This document shows, one piece after another, positions 35,297 through 44,294 of a stretch of 64,000 nt of DNA (its first letter is position 1; every line of letters begins with the position of its first letter). The stretch spans positions 83,315 to 147,314 of the forward strand of contig URUY01000006.1 of the NCBI GenBank assembly GCA_900551115.1. The letters are read 5' to 3'. Position numbers and translations under genes: made by a program. The notes below the pieces were generated by a model, which saw only the letters and a program-made list of their open reading frames with translations, was not told the origin of the DNA and made no database searches. This DNA comes from an uncultured Lachnospiraceae bacterium (GTDB lineage: Bacteria; Bacillota; Clostridia; Lachnospirales; Lachnospiraceae).

Positions 35297-36841
35297 TTAT
35301 GCTTCTTTTTCAGGAAGCGCTTTTAAGCTGTCCGGATTCAGTGCCGAATTGCTTCTGATGTCAATGACCGGGCCTCCGGTTCCGTCAATATATTCTCTGG
35401 TAATGGTAACCCTGCCGATATTGTCATCCTTCGGTATCTCATACATAATATCAAGCATAAACTCTTCGATAATGGAACGGAGCGCCCGGGCTCCGGTATC
35501 CCGCTTCAGCGCCTTCTCGGCAATGGCACCAAGCGCCTCATCGGTAAATTCCAGTTTTACCTCATCAAGCTCAAGCAGCTTCTGATACTGCTTTAAAATG
35601 GCGTTTTTGGGCTCCTTTAAAATCTTTATCATCATTTCCTCAGAAAGGCCTTCCAGAGTAAAGATAATGGGCAGACGGCCTATAAACTCAGGTATCATGC
35701 CGAATTTTTTAATATCCTCCACCGTTACCCTGGAAATCAGGTTCTTTTCCTTGTCAAAGCGGTCCTTAAGCTCTGCATTGAAGCCTATGGAGCTTTGCTT
35801 TGTCAGGCGCTCTTTAATGATTTCCTCCAAATCCGGGAATGCTCCGCCGCAGATAAAGAGGATATTGCGCGTATTGATGGTAGCCAGAGGAACCATTGCA
35901 TTTTTGCTGTTAGAGCCCACAGGCACTTCTATATCCGCACCTTCCAGCAGCTTTAACATTCCCTGCTGCACGGATTCACCGCTCACATCTCTTGAATTGG
36001 TATTCTTTTTCTTGGCAATCTTATCGATTTCATCAATAAAAATAATGCCGCGCTCCGCCTTTTCCACATCATTATCTGCTGCCGCTAAAAGCTTGGATAC
36101 CACGCTTTCTATATCATCGCCGATATAGCCTGCTTCCGTAAGGGAAGTGGCATCTGCAATGGCAAGGGGTACGTCAAGAAGTCTGGCCAGGGTCTTTACC
36201 AGATAAGTCTTACCGCAGCCGGTAGGCCCTATCATCAGCATATTGGATTTTTCTATTTCTATCTCATCCATTGTATCGGTTGCCACTCTCTTATAGTGGT
36301 TGTAAACCGCCACGGAAATCACCTTTTTGGCATGCTCCTGTCCTACTACATATTCGTCCAGGCTGGCCTTAATCTTGTGGGGCGCCGGGATATCCCGGAT
36401 ATTCAAAACCGGTTTTGCCTCTTTTTCCGCCTTCTTCTTTTTCAGCTTCTGTTTGTTGGGAATGCCGCCCTCTCCCTTTAAATCGGCAATGTTGACAAAG
36501 CTGATATTGGGAAAGCCCTTGCCGGCCATATTATTAAGGTCCTGTCCGAATGAGGGATTGTTTAACATTCCCTGATAGTCGAACTGGCTGACCGTATCCA
36601 TAGTCTTATGCATACAGTCATTGCATACAGAGATATTGTTGGGCAGCCTGAACATCTTGCCGGTCTTGCTCTCCGGGCGTCTGCAGATAAAGCATACATC
36701 CTCGTATTCCTTCTCCTGCCTGTCCTCTTCGGCTTTTTTCCCCTCGGTCTTCTCCTGTTTTTCCGCCTTCTCTGTTATTTCCGTACCTTCTGTTTCTTCT
36801 GTCTCTTTATCATATATATCCTTATTATCATAATCTGACAT
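35297..36841 (-). CDS. clpX: ClpX-like AAA+ unfoldase, long divergent form
   Basis: A 514-residue ClpX-family ATPase, about 90 longer than standard ClpX. Residues 1-48 are an acidic, Glu/Lys-rich extension, followed by a C4 zinc-binding motif (Cys50, 53, 73, 76) unlike the usual LRCSFCGKSQ type. A long linker ends in a Lys run (131-141). The AAA+ core is complete: Walker A GPTGCGKT (205-212), pore loop GYIG (238-241), Walker B IIFIDEID (266-273), IGF ClpP-docking loop (352-354) and sensor residues. No clpP is adjacent; a subtilase follows instead. It may be a paralogue rather than the main ClpX. AGGAGA lies 6 bases before the ATG. Confidence 0.88.
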   Translation of the reverse strand: MSDYDNKDIYDKETEETEGTEITEKAEKQEKTEGKKAEEDRQEKEYEDVCFICRRPESKTGKMFRLPNNISVCNDCMHKTMDTVSQFDYQGMLNNPSFGQDLNNMAGKGFPNISFVNIADLKGEGGIPNKQKLKKKKAEKEAKPVLNIRDIPAPHKIKASLDEYVVGQEHAKKVISVAVYNHYKRVATDTMDEIEIEKSNMLMIGPTGCGKTYLVKTLARLLDVPLAIADATSLTEAGYIGDDIESVVSKLLAAADNDVEKAERGIIFIDEIDKIAKKKNTNSRDVSGESVQQGMLKLLEGADIEVPVGSNSKNAMVPLATINTRNILFICGGAFPDLEEIIKERLTKQSSIGFNAELKDRFDKEKNLISRVTVEDIKKFGMIPEFIGRLPIIFTLEGLSEEMMIKILKEPKNAILKQYQKLLELDEVKLEFTDEALGAIAEKALKRDTGARALRSIIEEFMLDIMYEIPKDDNIGRVTITREYIDGTGGPVIDIRSNSALNPDSLKALPEKEA

Positions 36842-36886
36842 CTGTTTTCTCCTGTTATACTGTAAATTTCCTTCGTTACTGAAACT

Positions 36887-36915
36887 ATTATATCGGATAC
36901 CGTCCGGCTGTACAA
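36887..36915 (-). promoter_or_regulatory. Promoter for clpX-like/subtilase/lspA unit
   Basis: TTGTAC (36910-36915) and perfect TATAAT (36887-36892) with a 17-base spacer on the minus strand, about 45 bases before the ATG. Confidence 0.7.
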
Positions 36916-36950
36916 GTGAAGTTTTTCTAAAAAAACGGTCAAAAGAAGAG

Positions 36951-36992
36951 AAAAAAAACCGGAAACGGACTTTTTTTCCATTTCCGGTTTTT
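36951..36992 (-). terminator. Terminator of htrA-like gene
   Basis: An 11-bp stem (AAAACCGGAAA 36955-36965 with 36981-36991) around a 15-base loop. T-runs flank it in both directions, so it may also stop plus-strand transcription. It lies 50 bases after the protease stop. Confidence 0.75.
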
Positions 36993-37041
36993 CTGTTTTT
37001 ATTCTGCCAAAGCTTTCTGTATCTGTACGCTTTTTCGCAAA

Positions 37042-38460
37042 TCAGGATTCTGTATCAGGTCTGCTGCCCAAGGTCACGGAAAGGGTAAGCTCCTGATACT
37101 CTCCGTTGTCATTTCTCATAACTGTCAGCTCTATGGTTTCTCCTGCCTCATAATACAAAAGCAGTTCACGCAGCTCCTCTGCCGTAGAAACCTTATCGCC
37201 GTCAAGCTTTGTTATAATGTCCCCGCGAAGCAGGCCGCCGGCCTCTGCAGGCGTTCCCGCATCCATTCTGGAAACAAATACCCCTTCGGGCATACCGTAA
37301 AGCTCTGCTACATCAGCAGTCACTGACTGGGGAACAATGCCCAGATAACCGCTGTTTCCTTCTTCCACCTTATTTCTGGTCTCCTTTGTCATCAGCTCCT
37401 CTAAAATGGGCTGTGCCGCAGAAATAGGAATCGCATAACCAATGCCTTCAATAACCGTTCCGCCGATTTTATTGGAGTTAATACCAATAACTTCGCCTTT
37501 TATATTGAGCAGCGCACCGCCGGAATTACCGGGATTAATCGCTGCATCTGTCTGGATGAATGTGCCTTGGGAGCCGTCCTCCAGCTCTACCTCACGGTTC
37601 AGGGCGCTTACCCAGCCGCCGGTTACGGATTGACCATAGCCAAGTGCATTACCGATGGCAATAACCTGCTCGCCCAGCTTCAAATCCTCGGAATCTCCCA
37701 TTTTGGCGATTGATATCGCATTTTTTGTTTCTTCACTAAGATCTGACAGGGCAACTGCAATTACCGCCAAATCCATATCCGGATCCGCACCCTTTAAGAC
37801 AGCCTCTACCTCTGTATCATTAATGAAATACACCGTCAGCTTTTTTGCATCCTTCACTACATGGTAATTGGTTGCAATCAAAAGTTCCGTATCGTTTTCA
37901 CCGACTATGATACCGGAACCGCCGCTGCTTCCTTCCCGTTCCATTGCCTGTCCGAAATAAGAAACTCTCTCTACATAATTGTTTACGATAGAAACCATGG
38001 AAGGCATGACCTCTGCTACCACATCTGACACATCTGATGTAACTCCGGTAATATTGGCAGTGTTGATAACACTCTGCTGTGTACCATCGTCTCCTGCTAC
38101 GGATCCTGTGGTTTCGTCAAGTCCCGAAGATACCTGCTCCGTCTGTTTGGTTACCTGCCACTTATCAAACATGCCCGTGGTTTCACCTACTGCATAGATG
38201 CCGGCTCCGGCAAAGAGACCGAAGCAGAGTCCCATGCCTATGCAGGCAAGCGTTTTTTTGAAAAACCTGCCGCCGGCGCTTTTCTTTTTTCCCTTTGGCG
38301 GTTTTGGTGCCGTCTGCTGTCTGTATGCCGCAGCTTCCGGTACGCTTCCGGAGGTTTGGTAATAGTTTCCGCTATATGCACTGCCCTGCTGAGGCACCGG
38401 CTGATTCTGTCCGTTTTGTCCATTCACATAACCATTTGTATAATTTTCATTCCCGTACAT
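37042..38460 (-). CDS. Membrane-anchored HtrA/DegP-like serine protease with PDZ domain
   Basis: A 472-residue envelope quality-control protease of family S1C. The first 70 residues are Asn/Gln/Pro-rich and cytoplasmic, followed by one membrane helix (LACIGMGLCFGLFAGAGIYAV, about 67-87). A Ser/Thr-rich linker leads to the protease domain with His in NYHVVKD, Asp in DPDMDLAVIAV and Ser in NPGNSGGAL. One C-terminal PDZ domain (about 375-470; YLGIVPQSV, GTPAEAGGLLRGDIIT) follows. The start at 38460 has GAGG 8 bases upstream. It lies directly downstream of glmS but is separated by 118 bases, and has its own terminator. Confidence 0.93.
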   Translation of the reverse strand: MYGNENYTNGYVNGQNGQNQPVPQQGSAYSGNYYQTSGSVPEAAAYRQQTAPKPPKGKKKSAGGRFFKKTLACIGMGLCFGLFAGAGIYAVGETTGMFDKWQVTKQTEQVSSGLDETTGSVAGDDGTQQSVINTANITGVTSDVSDVVAEVMPSMVSIVNNYVERVSYFGQAMEREGSSGGSGIIVGENDTELLIATNYHVVKDAKKLTVYFINDTEVEAVLKGADPDMDLAVIAVALSDLSEETKNAISIAKMGDSEDLKLGEQVIAIGNALGYGQSVTGGWVSALNREVELEDGSQGTFIQTDAAINPGNSGGALLNIKGEVIGINSNKIGGTVIEGIGYAIPISAAQPILEELMTKETRNKVEEGNSGYLGIVPQSVTADVAELYGMPEGVFVSRMDAGTPAEAGGLLRGDIITKLDGDKVSTAEELRELLLYYEAGETIELTVMRNDNGEYQELTLSVTLGSRPDTES

Positions 38461-38578
38461 CTTCATTACCTCTTTTCTTTTTGCCTGTTATCTGTTTTAT
38501 TTAGCTTATGAACACAGTATATCGGGTAATTGTGTCTTTTCTGTGATGAAAATATGATGATTATGTTAAACAAAAAAT

Positions 38579-40405
38579 TTATTCCACAGTAACGGATTTT
38601 GCCAGATTCCTGGGCTTATCCACATCACAGCCTTTTCCTACCGCTACATAATAGCTGAAAAGCTGCAGGGGGATAATAGCAAGGGAATTTGCAAAATACG
38701 GGTTTGTTTCCGGTATATAGGTTATATAATCCGCCGCCTTTTCTATAGCTTTGTTGCCTTCACAGGTGATTGCCATAACAAAAGCGCCCCTTGCTTTGAC
38801 CTCTACCATATTGCTGATGGTTTTCTGAAACAGCGCCGGCTGTGTGGAAATGGCCACTACTAATGTACCGTCCTCAATCAAAGAAATCGGACCATGCTTT
38901 AATTCCCCTGCGGGATAGCTCTCTGAATGAACATAGGAGGTTTCCTTTAACTTCAAAGAGCCTTCCATGGATATAGCATAATCAATTCCTCTTCCGATAA
39001 AGAAAATATCCTTTGCTCCCACATAACGGTTTGCAAAGCGCTGTATCTTTTGCTTCTGTCCCAGCAAAAGCTCAATCTGATTGGGCAGCTTTTTTAAATC
39101 TGACAAAAGACTCGCAAACAGCGCATCATCAATGGTTCCCCTCACCCTTCCCAACTTCATGGCAAGCAGATACAGAGCTGCAAGCTGCGCACTGTAGGCC
39201 TTGGTAGTCGCTACGGCAATCTCGGGTCCCGCCCAGGTATACATAACGCTGTCTGCTTCTCTGGCAATGGAGCTTCCTACTACATTTACAATACCTAACA
39301 CCTTAAAGCCTCTGGATTTGGCCTCTCTGAGCGCCGCCAGCGAATCAGCCGTTTCACCGGACTGGCTGATAACGATAACCATAGCGTCCTCCTCCAGGAC
39401 AGGATTCCGGTATCTGAATTCTGACGCCACATCCACTTCCACAGGAAGCCGCACCAGTCCTTCCAAAATGTATTTTGCGGTAACGCCGGTATGATATGCG
39501 GAGCCGCAGGCTACTATGTGGACCTTTTTTACAGCCTTAAGCTCTTCATCCGACATATTCAGTTCCTCTATTACAATTTCCCCGTTTTTGATTCTGGGGG
39601 AAAGCGTATCCGTCACGGTCTTGGGCTGCTCGTAAATTTCCTTCAGCATAAAATGCTCATAGCCTTCTTTTTCCGCTGCATTTGCATCCCAGTCTATCGT
39701 TACGGGCTCTTTTTTGATTTCCTCTTCGTCCACAGAGTAAAAATGCATGTGGTCACGTCTGAGCTTTACTACCTCCTGATTATCCACATAATACACCTGT
39801 CTGGTGTATTTTAAGATAGCAGGCACATCGGATGCAATAAAGCAGCCTTCCTTGCTCTGTCCTACAATCAGGGGACTGTCTTTGCGCACAGCATAGATTT
39901 CCTCCGGGAAATCCGCAAACATGATTCCCAATGCATAGGAACCTTCCACACGGTGCAGCACCTTGGTAATTGCCTCTAAGGGATTTCCTTTATAATAATA
40001 ATCCAGAAGATGTGCCAAAACCTCCGTATCTGTTTCGGAAATAAATTCATAGCCCTTTCCCAACAGCTTGTTTCTGAGGGGAATATAATTTTCAATGATA
40101 CCGTTATGTACCACCGCTATGGTTCCGTTCTTATTAAAATGAGGATGGGAATTGACATCACTGGGGGCGCCGTGGGTTGCCCACCTTGTATGGCCGATAC
40201 CCGCATAGCCCGGCATGGTTTCACCGCCATGGGTAAGATTTTCCAATACCTTTAAACGTCCCACCGCTTTTTTGATATTGATTTTTTCACCGTCAAAAAT
40301 CGCAATTCCTGCTGAATCATACCCTCTGTACTCCAGCTTGGACAAGCCGTCCAATATAATGGGAGCTGCTTCTCCCGTTCCGATATATCCCACAATTCCG
40401 CACAT
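38579..40405 (-). CDS. glmS: Glucosamine-6-phosphate synthase (isomerizing)
   Basis: Makes glucosamine 6-phosphate from fructose 6-phosphate and glutamine, feeding peptidoglycan and wall polymer synthesis. It has 608 residues starting with CGIVGYIG, in which Cys1 (after Met removal) is the glutaminase nucleophile. THGAPSDVNSHPH and HNGIIENY follow in the glutaminase domain. Two SIS domains come next (ACGSAYHTG, SQSGETADSLAALR, then ESYPAGELKHGP), and the C-terminus ends KPRNLAKSVTVE as usual. The start at 40405 has AGGTGA 5 bases upstream. No glmS ribozyme is seen in the 153-base leader, only a small ATGACC/GGTCAT hairpin at 40423-40441. Confidence 0.96.
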   Translation of the reverse strand: MCGIVGYIGTGEAAPIILDGLSKLEYRGYDSAGIAIFDGEKINIKKAVGRLKVLENLTHGGETMPGYAGIGHTRWATHGAPSDVNSHPHFNKNGTIAVVHNGIIENYIPLRNKLLGKGYEFISETDTEVLAHLLDYYYKGNPLEAITKVLHRVEGSYALGIMFADFPEEIYAVRKDSPLIVGQSKEGCFIASDVPAILKYTRQVYYVDNQEVVKLRRDHMHFYSVDEEEIKKEPVTIDWDANAAEKEGYEHFMLKEIYEQPKTVTDTLSPRIKNGEIVIEELNMSDEELKAVKKVHIVACGSAYHTGVTAKYILEGLVRLPVEVDVASEFRYRNPVLEEDAMVIVISQSGETADSLAALREAKSRGFKVLGIVNVVGSSIAREADSVMYTWAGPEIAVATTKAYSAQLAALYLLAMKLGRVRGTIDDALFASLLSDLKKLPNQIELLLGQKQKIQRFANRYVGAKDIFFIGRGIDYAISMEGSLKLKETSYVHSESYPAGELKHGPISLIEDGTLVVAISTQPALFQKTISNMVEVKARGAFVMAITCEGNKAIEKAADYITYIPETNPYFANSLAIIPLQLFSYYVAVGKGCDVDKPRNLAKSVTVE

Positions 40406-40422
40406 AATTGTCACCTTATGCC

Positions 40423-40441
40423 ATGACCTTTTCAGGGTCAT
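40423..40441 (-). promoter_or_regulatory. Small hairpin in glmS leader
   Basis: Six-base arms ATGACC and GGTCAT around a seven-base loop end 17 bases before the glmS start, next to the ribosome binding site. It might affect translation; no known riboswitch core is recognisable. Confidence 0.3.
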
Positions 40442-40558
40442 AGGCTCCTTTCCTGTCAAAACACACGAATAATTTATCACAACTACAGCCTTCTGTCACC
40501 TGTTTTTTTCGCCTGCAACGGGATGTCTGCACCGCAAACCCGGCTGCCACCCGCACCC

Positions 40559-41509
40559 CTACAGCCTGCTTTGCCAGTACTGTTTGTTTGAGGTACAGCT
40601 TCTAATCAGAAAATCCGGCAAAACAGTGTAGTGCTTCCCCAGAAAATAACCTGCATATCTGCAGCTGCACTGTATACAGAAATAAGGAATCCACTTCCCC
40701 TTCCGGCTTTTCCACAACCGGGAGATTGTCCGGGCAACCATCTTTTTTCCTTCCTTTTCCGAAGGTACTCCTTTAAATATCTCGGGATGGTCCGCCTGTG
40801 ATACTCCCAAATCAAAATTGCGCTTAAGCTGCTGGCTGTTCGTATAGTTATGGGAATGGATCACACATGCCTCTGCAGCATAGGCTACGGCATAGCCGCT
40901 CTGTATTGCCTTTGCAGCAAAAATCATGTCTTCATTAAATATAGTATGGCGGGTAAAACCTTTTAATTCGTCATAGACATTCCTTTTATAGGCGGCGCAG
41001 ACATTGGAACAGAAATACGTCTTAATGCCGAATTTTGGCACATCTGCCAGTTTCTTTAAGCCGGAAGTATCCGGATAATTAAACTGCCGCGTATATCTTT
41101 CTATGATATTGCAGTCCTCTGCCGGAAGCTGTCTTGCATAGGAAACGGCTGTTTTTTCTGCTTTAAAGGGCTCCAGCAGCTTCTCTAAAAGCGTTTCTCC
41201 GGCAGGCAGGGCATCCTGCGTCATCATGACAAAAATATCGGCGTCTGATTTGGTAACAGCCAAATGCCGCGTCCCGCCGTGGTCAAACTCTCTTTTCGAT
41301 ATATGATACACTTCCACATACTTTCCGTATTTTTCCTGAAAAGGCGTACCGTATACCAGTTGTTCAAAATATTTCTCTTCTGTATTTATCAGGATAATCC
41401 TGTTTATCCCCACACTCTGCCCGCAAAGCTTTGTCAGCAGCGTAAACAATCTCTTATCCGGCTTATAAAGCGGTATAATCACGTCTATTTTCTGTTTGCT
41501 TCTGTCCAT
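40559..41509 (-). CDS. Family 2 glycosyltransferase, rhamnosyltransferase-like
   Basis: A 316-residue GT-A fold enzyme. It starts KIDVIIPLYKPDKRLFTLL, has the FDHGGTRHLAV motif typical of RfbF/RgpB-like rhamnosyltransferases, and MTQDALP as the metal-binding DxD equivalent (TQDA). An IFNEDMIFAAKAIQSG segment carries the probable base ED. Its substrate is likely dTDP-rhamnose, in agreement with the rfb genes at 57-61 kb, but this is inferred. It lies between the LCP ligase terminator and glmS and so is transcribed apart from the main cluster. GAGGGGGAT precedes the ATG. Confidence 0.85.
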   Translation of the reverse strand: MDRSKQKIDVIIPLYKPDKRLFTLLTKLCGQSVGINRIILINTEEKYFEQLVYGTPFQEKYGKYVEVYHISKREFDHGGTRHLAVTKSDADIFVMMTQDALPAGETLLEKLLEPFKAEKTAVSYARQLPAEDCNIIERYTRQFNYPDTSGLKKLADVPKFGIKTYFCSNVCAAYKRNVYDELKGFTRHTIFNEDMIFAAKAIQSGYAVAYAAEACVIHSHNYTNSQQLKRNFDLGVSQADHPEIFKGVPSEKEGKKMVARTISRLWKSRKGKWIPYFCIQCSCRYAGYFLGKHYTVLPDFLIRSCTSNKQYWQSRL

Positions 41510-41562
41510 TTATATCCCCCTCTGTCTTGTCTTATAAAGACTGAGCGTTTATATAAAACCCC

Positions 41563-41586
41563 AAAAAGGAGCCGTTGCACGGCTCC
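41563..41586 (-). terminator. Terminator of LCP-family gene
   Basis: A perfect 8-bp GC-rich stem (41568-41575 with 41579-41586), three-base loop, five Ts on the minus strand. It marks the 3' end of the main polysaccharide unit. Confidence 0.92.
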
Positions 41587-41609
41587 TTTGCCTTTATTTA
41601 TTCTTATTG

Positions 41610-42734
41610 TCAATCCAGTGAAACATACTGTGATACAAAGTCATGAATCACATTGGAGCATTCCTTTACCTCCTCGGAAGGTACATAATCCGTATCGCCA
41701 AACAAAAACTCATGCAGCCATATTACGTTATCTTCCAGATCAACAGGATATACACAGCTTCCCTTGGAACCAAGCGTACCGGAACCTCTCATGGTCGACT
41801 CGGGGAATCCGCCTTCTTCCACAATGCTGTATTTGGAAATTTCGCCCAAAAGAGCAATAATTTCGTCCAGACTGAAGGAAGTATATACATAATCCGAAAC
41901 CTCATTTGCCACCTTCGTCAGGGTTGTGAGATCTGCCTGCTTTGCAGTATCGGCAATGGCCTGAATAACCTCTCGCTGAGAAGATGCTCTTGCAAAATCA
42001 TTACCGCTTCTGTAACGGATACGGCAGTAAGCCGTTGCCTGCAGACCATTTAAGAGCTGATAGCCGGTTTCTGTAACAGGCTCCCAGGAAACCTTCAGAT
42101 CCTCTGCCATGGTCTTCTGATAGCTGTTGATGTGTTTTAATTCTTCTTCATCCACATCCAGATAAATACCGCCCAATGCGTCAATGGTAGCAGAAAGACC
42201 TTCAAAACCTACCGTAACAAATTCCTTAATATCCAAATCAAGGTTCATATTCAGCATTTTGATTGCCTGCTCTGCTCCGCCGTAGCTGTAAGCCGAATTA
42301 CATTTTCCATACTTATCGTTGCTGAGGTTTAAGTATGTATCACGATAAACGCTCACCAGCTTTACCTCTCCGGTATCCTGATTAATGGAAGCAATGATAA
42401 TACTGTCGCTCAAGGTTCCCTTTATCATCTCTCCGCTTCGGGAATCCACGCCAAACAGGGCTATATTACGATACCCTTCCATATGCTCATTGTCTTTTAC
42501 CTGGTCATTTACAACAATATCCTCTTCTTTAAAATCAACGGCAAAAAGAGGTCCCTTACCGCCTTTGCCTTCCTCATTCGTAGTTCCCAAATCCTTCACT
42601 ATCCACAAAGCTACAAGCAATACTGCCAAAACCAAAATCTCTACTGAAAAAAGAATAATCTTATTGCGTTTTCTTGCCTTTGCCTTCTTTGTTGCCGCCG
42701 TTTTACCAGCCGGCTGTTTTCCATTGTTTGCCAT
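41610..42734 (-). CDS. LytR-CpsA-Psr (LCP) family wall polymer ligase
   Basis: Transfers lipid-linked glycopolymers to peptidoglycan on the outer membrane face. It has 374 residues: a basic cytoplasmic start (KKAKARKRNK), one membrane helix (IILFSVEILVLAVLLVALWIV, about 25-45) and the extracellular LCP domain. There FGVDSRSGEMIKGTLSDSIIIASI, SVYRDTYLNL and GYQLLNGLQATAYCRIRYRSG hold the conserved Asp and Arg residues for pyrophosphate binding. Being next to the initiating transferase and glycosyltransferases, it probably attaches their product to the wall. AAGGAG stands 8 bases before the ATG. Confidence 0.92.
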   Translation of the reverse strand: MANNGKQPAGKTAATKKAKARKRNKIILFSVEILVLAVLLVALWIVKDLGTTNEEGKGGKGPLFAVDFKEEDIVVNDQVKDNEHMEGYRNIALFGVDSRSGEMIKGTLSDSIIIASINQDTGEVKLVSVYRDTYLNLSNDKYGKCNSAYSYGGAEQAIKMLNMNLDLDIKEFVTVGFEGLSATIDALGGIYLDVDEEELKHINSYQKTMAEDLKVSWEPVTETGYQLLNGLQATAYCRIRYRSGNDFARASSQREVIQAIADTAKQADLTTLTKVANEVSDYVYTSFSLDEIIALLGEISKYSIVEEGGFPESTMRGSGTLGSKGSCVYPVDLEDNVIWLHEFLFGDTDYVPSEEVKECSNVIHDFVSQYVSLD

Positions 42735-42771
42735 TTCCTTATCTCCTTGTTTTCCGCCTTTACCTTTATGG

Positions 42772-44178
42772 TCAATATGCGTTTTTATTTATAAATCCTG
42801 TAAAAAATGTCAGGAAAATAATCTTTATATCCATGCCCAGTGTCCAGTTTTCAATATAATAGAGGTCGTATTCGATACGCTTCCGTATGGAGGTATCTCC
42901 TCTGTAGCCGTTTACCTGTGCCCATCCGGTGAGGCCCGGACGCACCTGATGCTTTACCATATATCTGGGGATTTCCTCTTTAAACTTCTCTACGAAGAGC
43001 GTCCTCTCCGGTCTGGGACCCACCAGACTCATATCTCCCTTTAAGATGTTAAAAAGCTGCGGCAGCTCATCCAAACTGGTCTTTCTGAGTATCCTGCCCA
43101 CACCCGTCACCCTGGGGTCGTTTTTTACGGTCCATGCCTTCTGTTCTTCGGAAGGCTTCTGCTTTTCCATACTTCTGAATTTGTACATATAAAACGGTTT
43201 GCTGTGAAGCCCTATTCTCTCCTGTTTAAAAATCACAGGTCCCGGGCTGCTTACCTTGACTGCAATGGCTGCCGCCAGCATAACCGGTGAAGTAATAATG
43301 ATGCCAAACAGAGAGCCGACTATATCAACCAGCCGTTTTACCACTTGGTTTATCGTATTGCTGAGAGGCACATAACGGATATTGATAACCGGCAGTCCCA
43401 TCAAATCCTCGGTGTAGGGCTTACTGGGAATCATACTGTTGTAATCCGGTATAAACTTAGTATGCACACCATATTTCTCACAAATGCTTACAATCTCTTC
43501 CAATCTGTCGTAATCCTTCAAAGAAAGCGTAATGGCCGTCTCATCCAGTTCATTCTGCGGAAGGATTTCATGCAGGTTATCGATTCTGCCAAGCACCTTA
43601 ACGCCCTTGTATAAAGTCCCGGCAGGCACCGTATCATCCAGAATGCCGCATACCTCATAGCCCCATTCAGGATTGCCCAAAATACGGTCAATATACTCTT
43701 CTGCCGCTCTGGAATAGCCTGCAAGCAGGATATGCTTTAAATTGTAGCCCTTAGCCCTGAAGGTACGCAGTGCTTTCCGCACAATCAGCCTTGACACCGA
43801 TGTAAGAGTAATGTTCAGTACAAAAAAGATACAAATCATCTTACGGGAATAGTCATTCAATTTTATAATATAGAGAAGTACAATAAATGCTACAAGCCCG
43901 ATTGTATTGGCGCATATTATATTATAAATCTCCCGTCCGTATCCTGAGGTCCGCTGCGGCGTGTATACATTACAGTAGTAATAAAGCAGAATATAGGACG
44001 GTACAATAAAGAAAAGTGCCCGCATATAATGCTCCATAGGCAGAATACCTGTCTCCGGACCAAAATAATTGAATACCCTGAAATGTAAAATCCAGGCTGT
44101 CGCATATGAAATTATCACAATCAGTGCGTCCATAATCAGGTGCAGCCTGTTAAAGACTTTTTGGTTATCTTTTATCAT
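42772..44178 (-). CDS. Polyprenyl-phosphate sugar-1-phosphate transferase (WbaP/CpsE type)
   Basis: Probably starts the wall polysaccharide by moving a sugar-1-phosphate from a nucleotide sugar to undecaprenyl phosphate. It has 468 residues. Five hydrophobic segments (residues 15-35, 48-65, 77-95, 105-125 and about 280) and a central Rossmann-like domain (HILLAGYSRAAEEYIDRIL) are seen. The C-terminal catalytic domain has SSPGPVIFKQERIG, FYMYKFRSM, TGVGRILRKTSLDELPQL and LVGPRPER. The start at ATG 44178 has AGGTGG 5 bases upstream; a GTG three codons earlier is the alternative. Confidence 0.92.
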   Translation of the reverse strand: MIKDNQKVFNRLHLIMDALIVIISYATAWILHFRVFNYFGPETGILPMEHYMRALFFIVPSYILLYYYCNVYTPQRTSGYGREIYNIICANTIGLVAFIVLLYIIKLNDYSRKMICIFFVLNITLTSVSRLIVRKALRTFRAKGYNLKHILLAGYSRAAEEYIDRILGNPEWGYEVCGILDDTVPAGTLYKGVKVLGRIDNLHEILPQNELDETAITLSLKDYDRLEEIVSICEKYGVHTKFIPDYNSMIPSKPYTEDLMGLPVINIRYVPLSNTINQVVKRLVDIVGSLFGIIITSPVMLAAAIAVKVSSPGPVIFKQERIGLHSKPFYMYKFRSMEKQKPSEEQKAWTVKNDPRVTGVGRILRKTSLDELPQLFNILKGDMSLVGPRPERTLFVEKFKEEIPRYMVKHQVRPGLTGWAQVNGYRGDTSIRKRIEYDLYYIENWTLGMDIKIIFLTFFTGFINKNAY

Positions 44179-44201
44179 TTCTGCCACCTGCCAGCTTTAT
44201 G

Positions 44202-44223
44202 AAAAACGGCACATGTAAGTGCC
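44202..44223 (-). terminator. Weak terminator-like hairpin upstream of WbaP-type gene
   Basis: GGCAC and GTGCC arms (5 bp) with a six-base loop, followed on the minus strand by G and five Ts. The short stem may only partly end transcription from the glycosyltransferase genes. Confidence 0.4.
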
Positions 44224-44257
44224 CTGAAACGGCTTCCCTTAATAAAGATAGAAATAT

Positions 44258-44278
44258 TTTGTATCATTTTTGTATCAT
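44258..44278. repeat. Direct repeat of TTTGTATCAT, 11-base period
   Basis: Two copies (44258-44267 and 44269-44278) in the gap upstream of the WbaP-type gene, spaced by one helical turn, which is a typical layout for a regulator site. Confidence 0.5.
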
Positions 44279-44294
44279 ACTCACATCCATGTTG

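Noticed and set aside
40406..40558. glmS ribozyme in front of glmS
   Set aside because: The 153-base leader shows no recognisable ribozyme core; only a small hairpin is visible.
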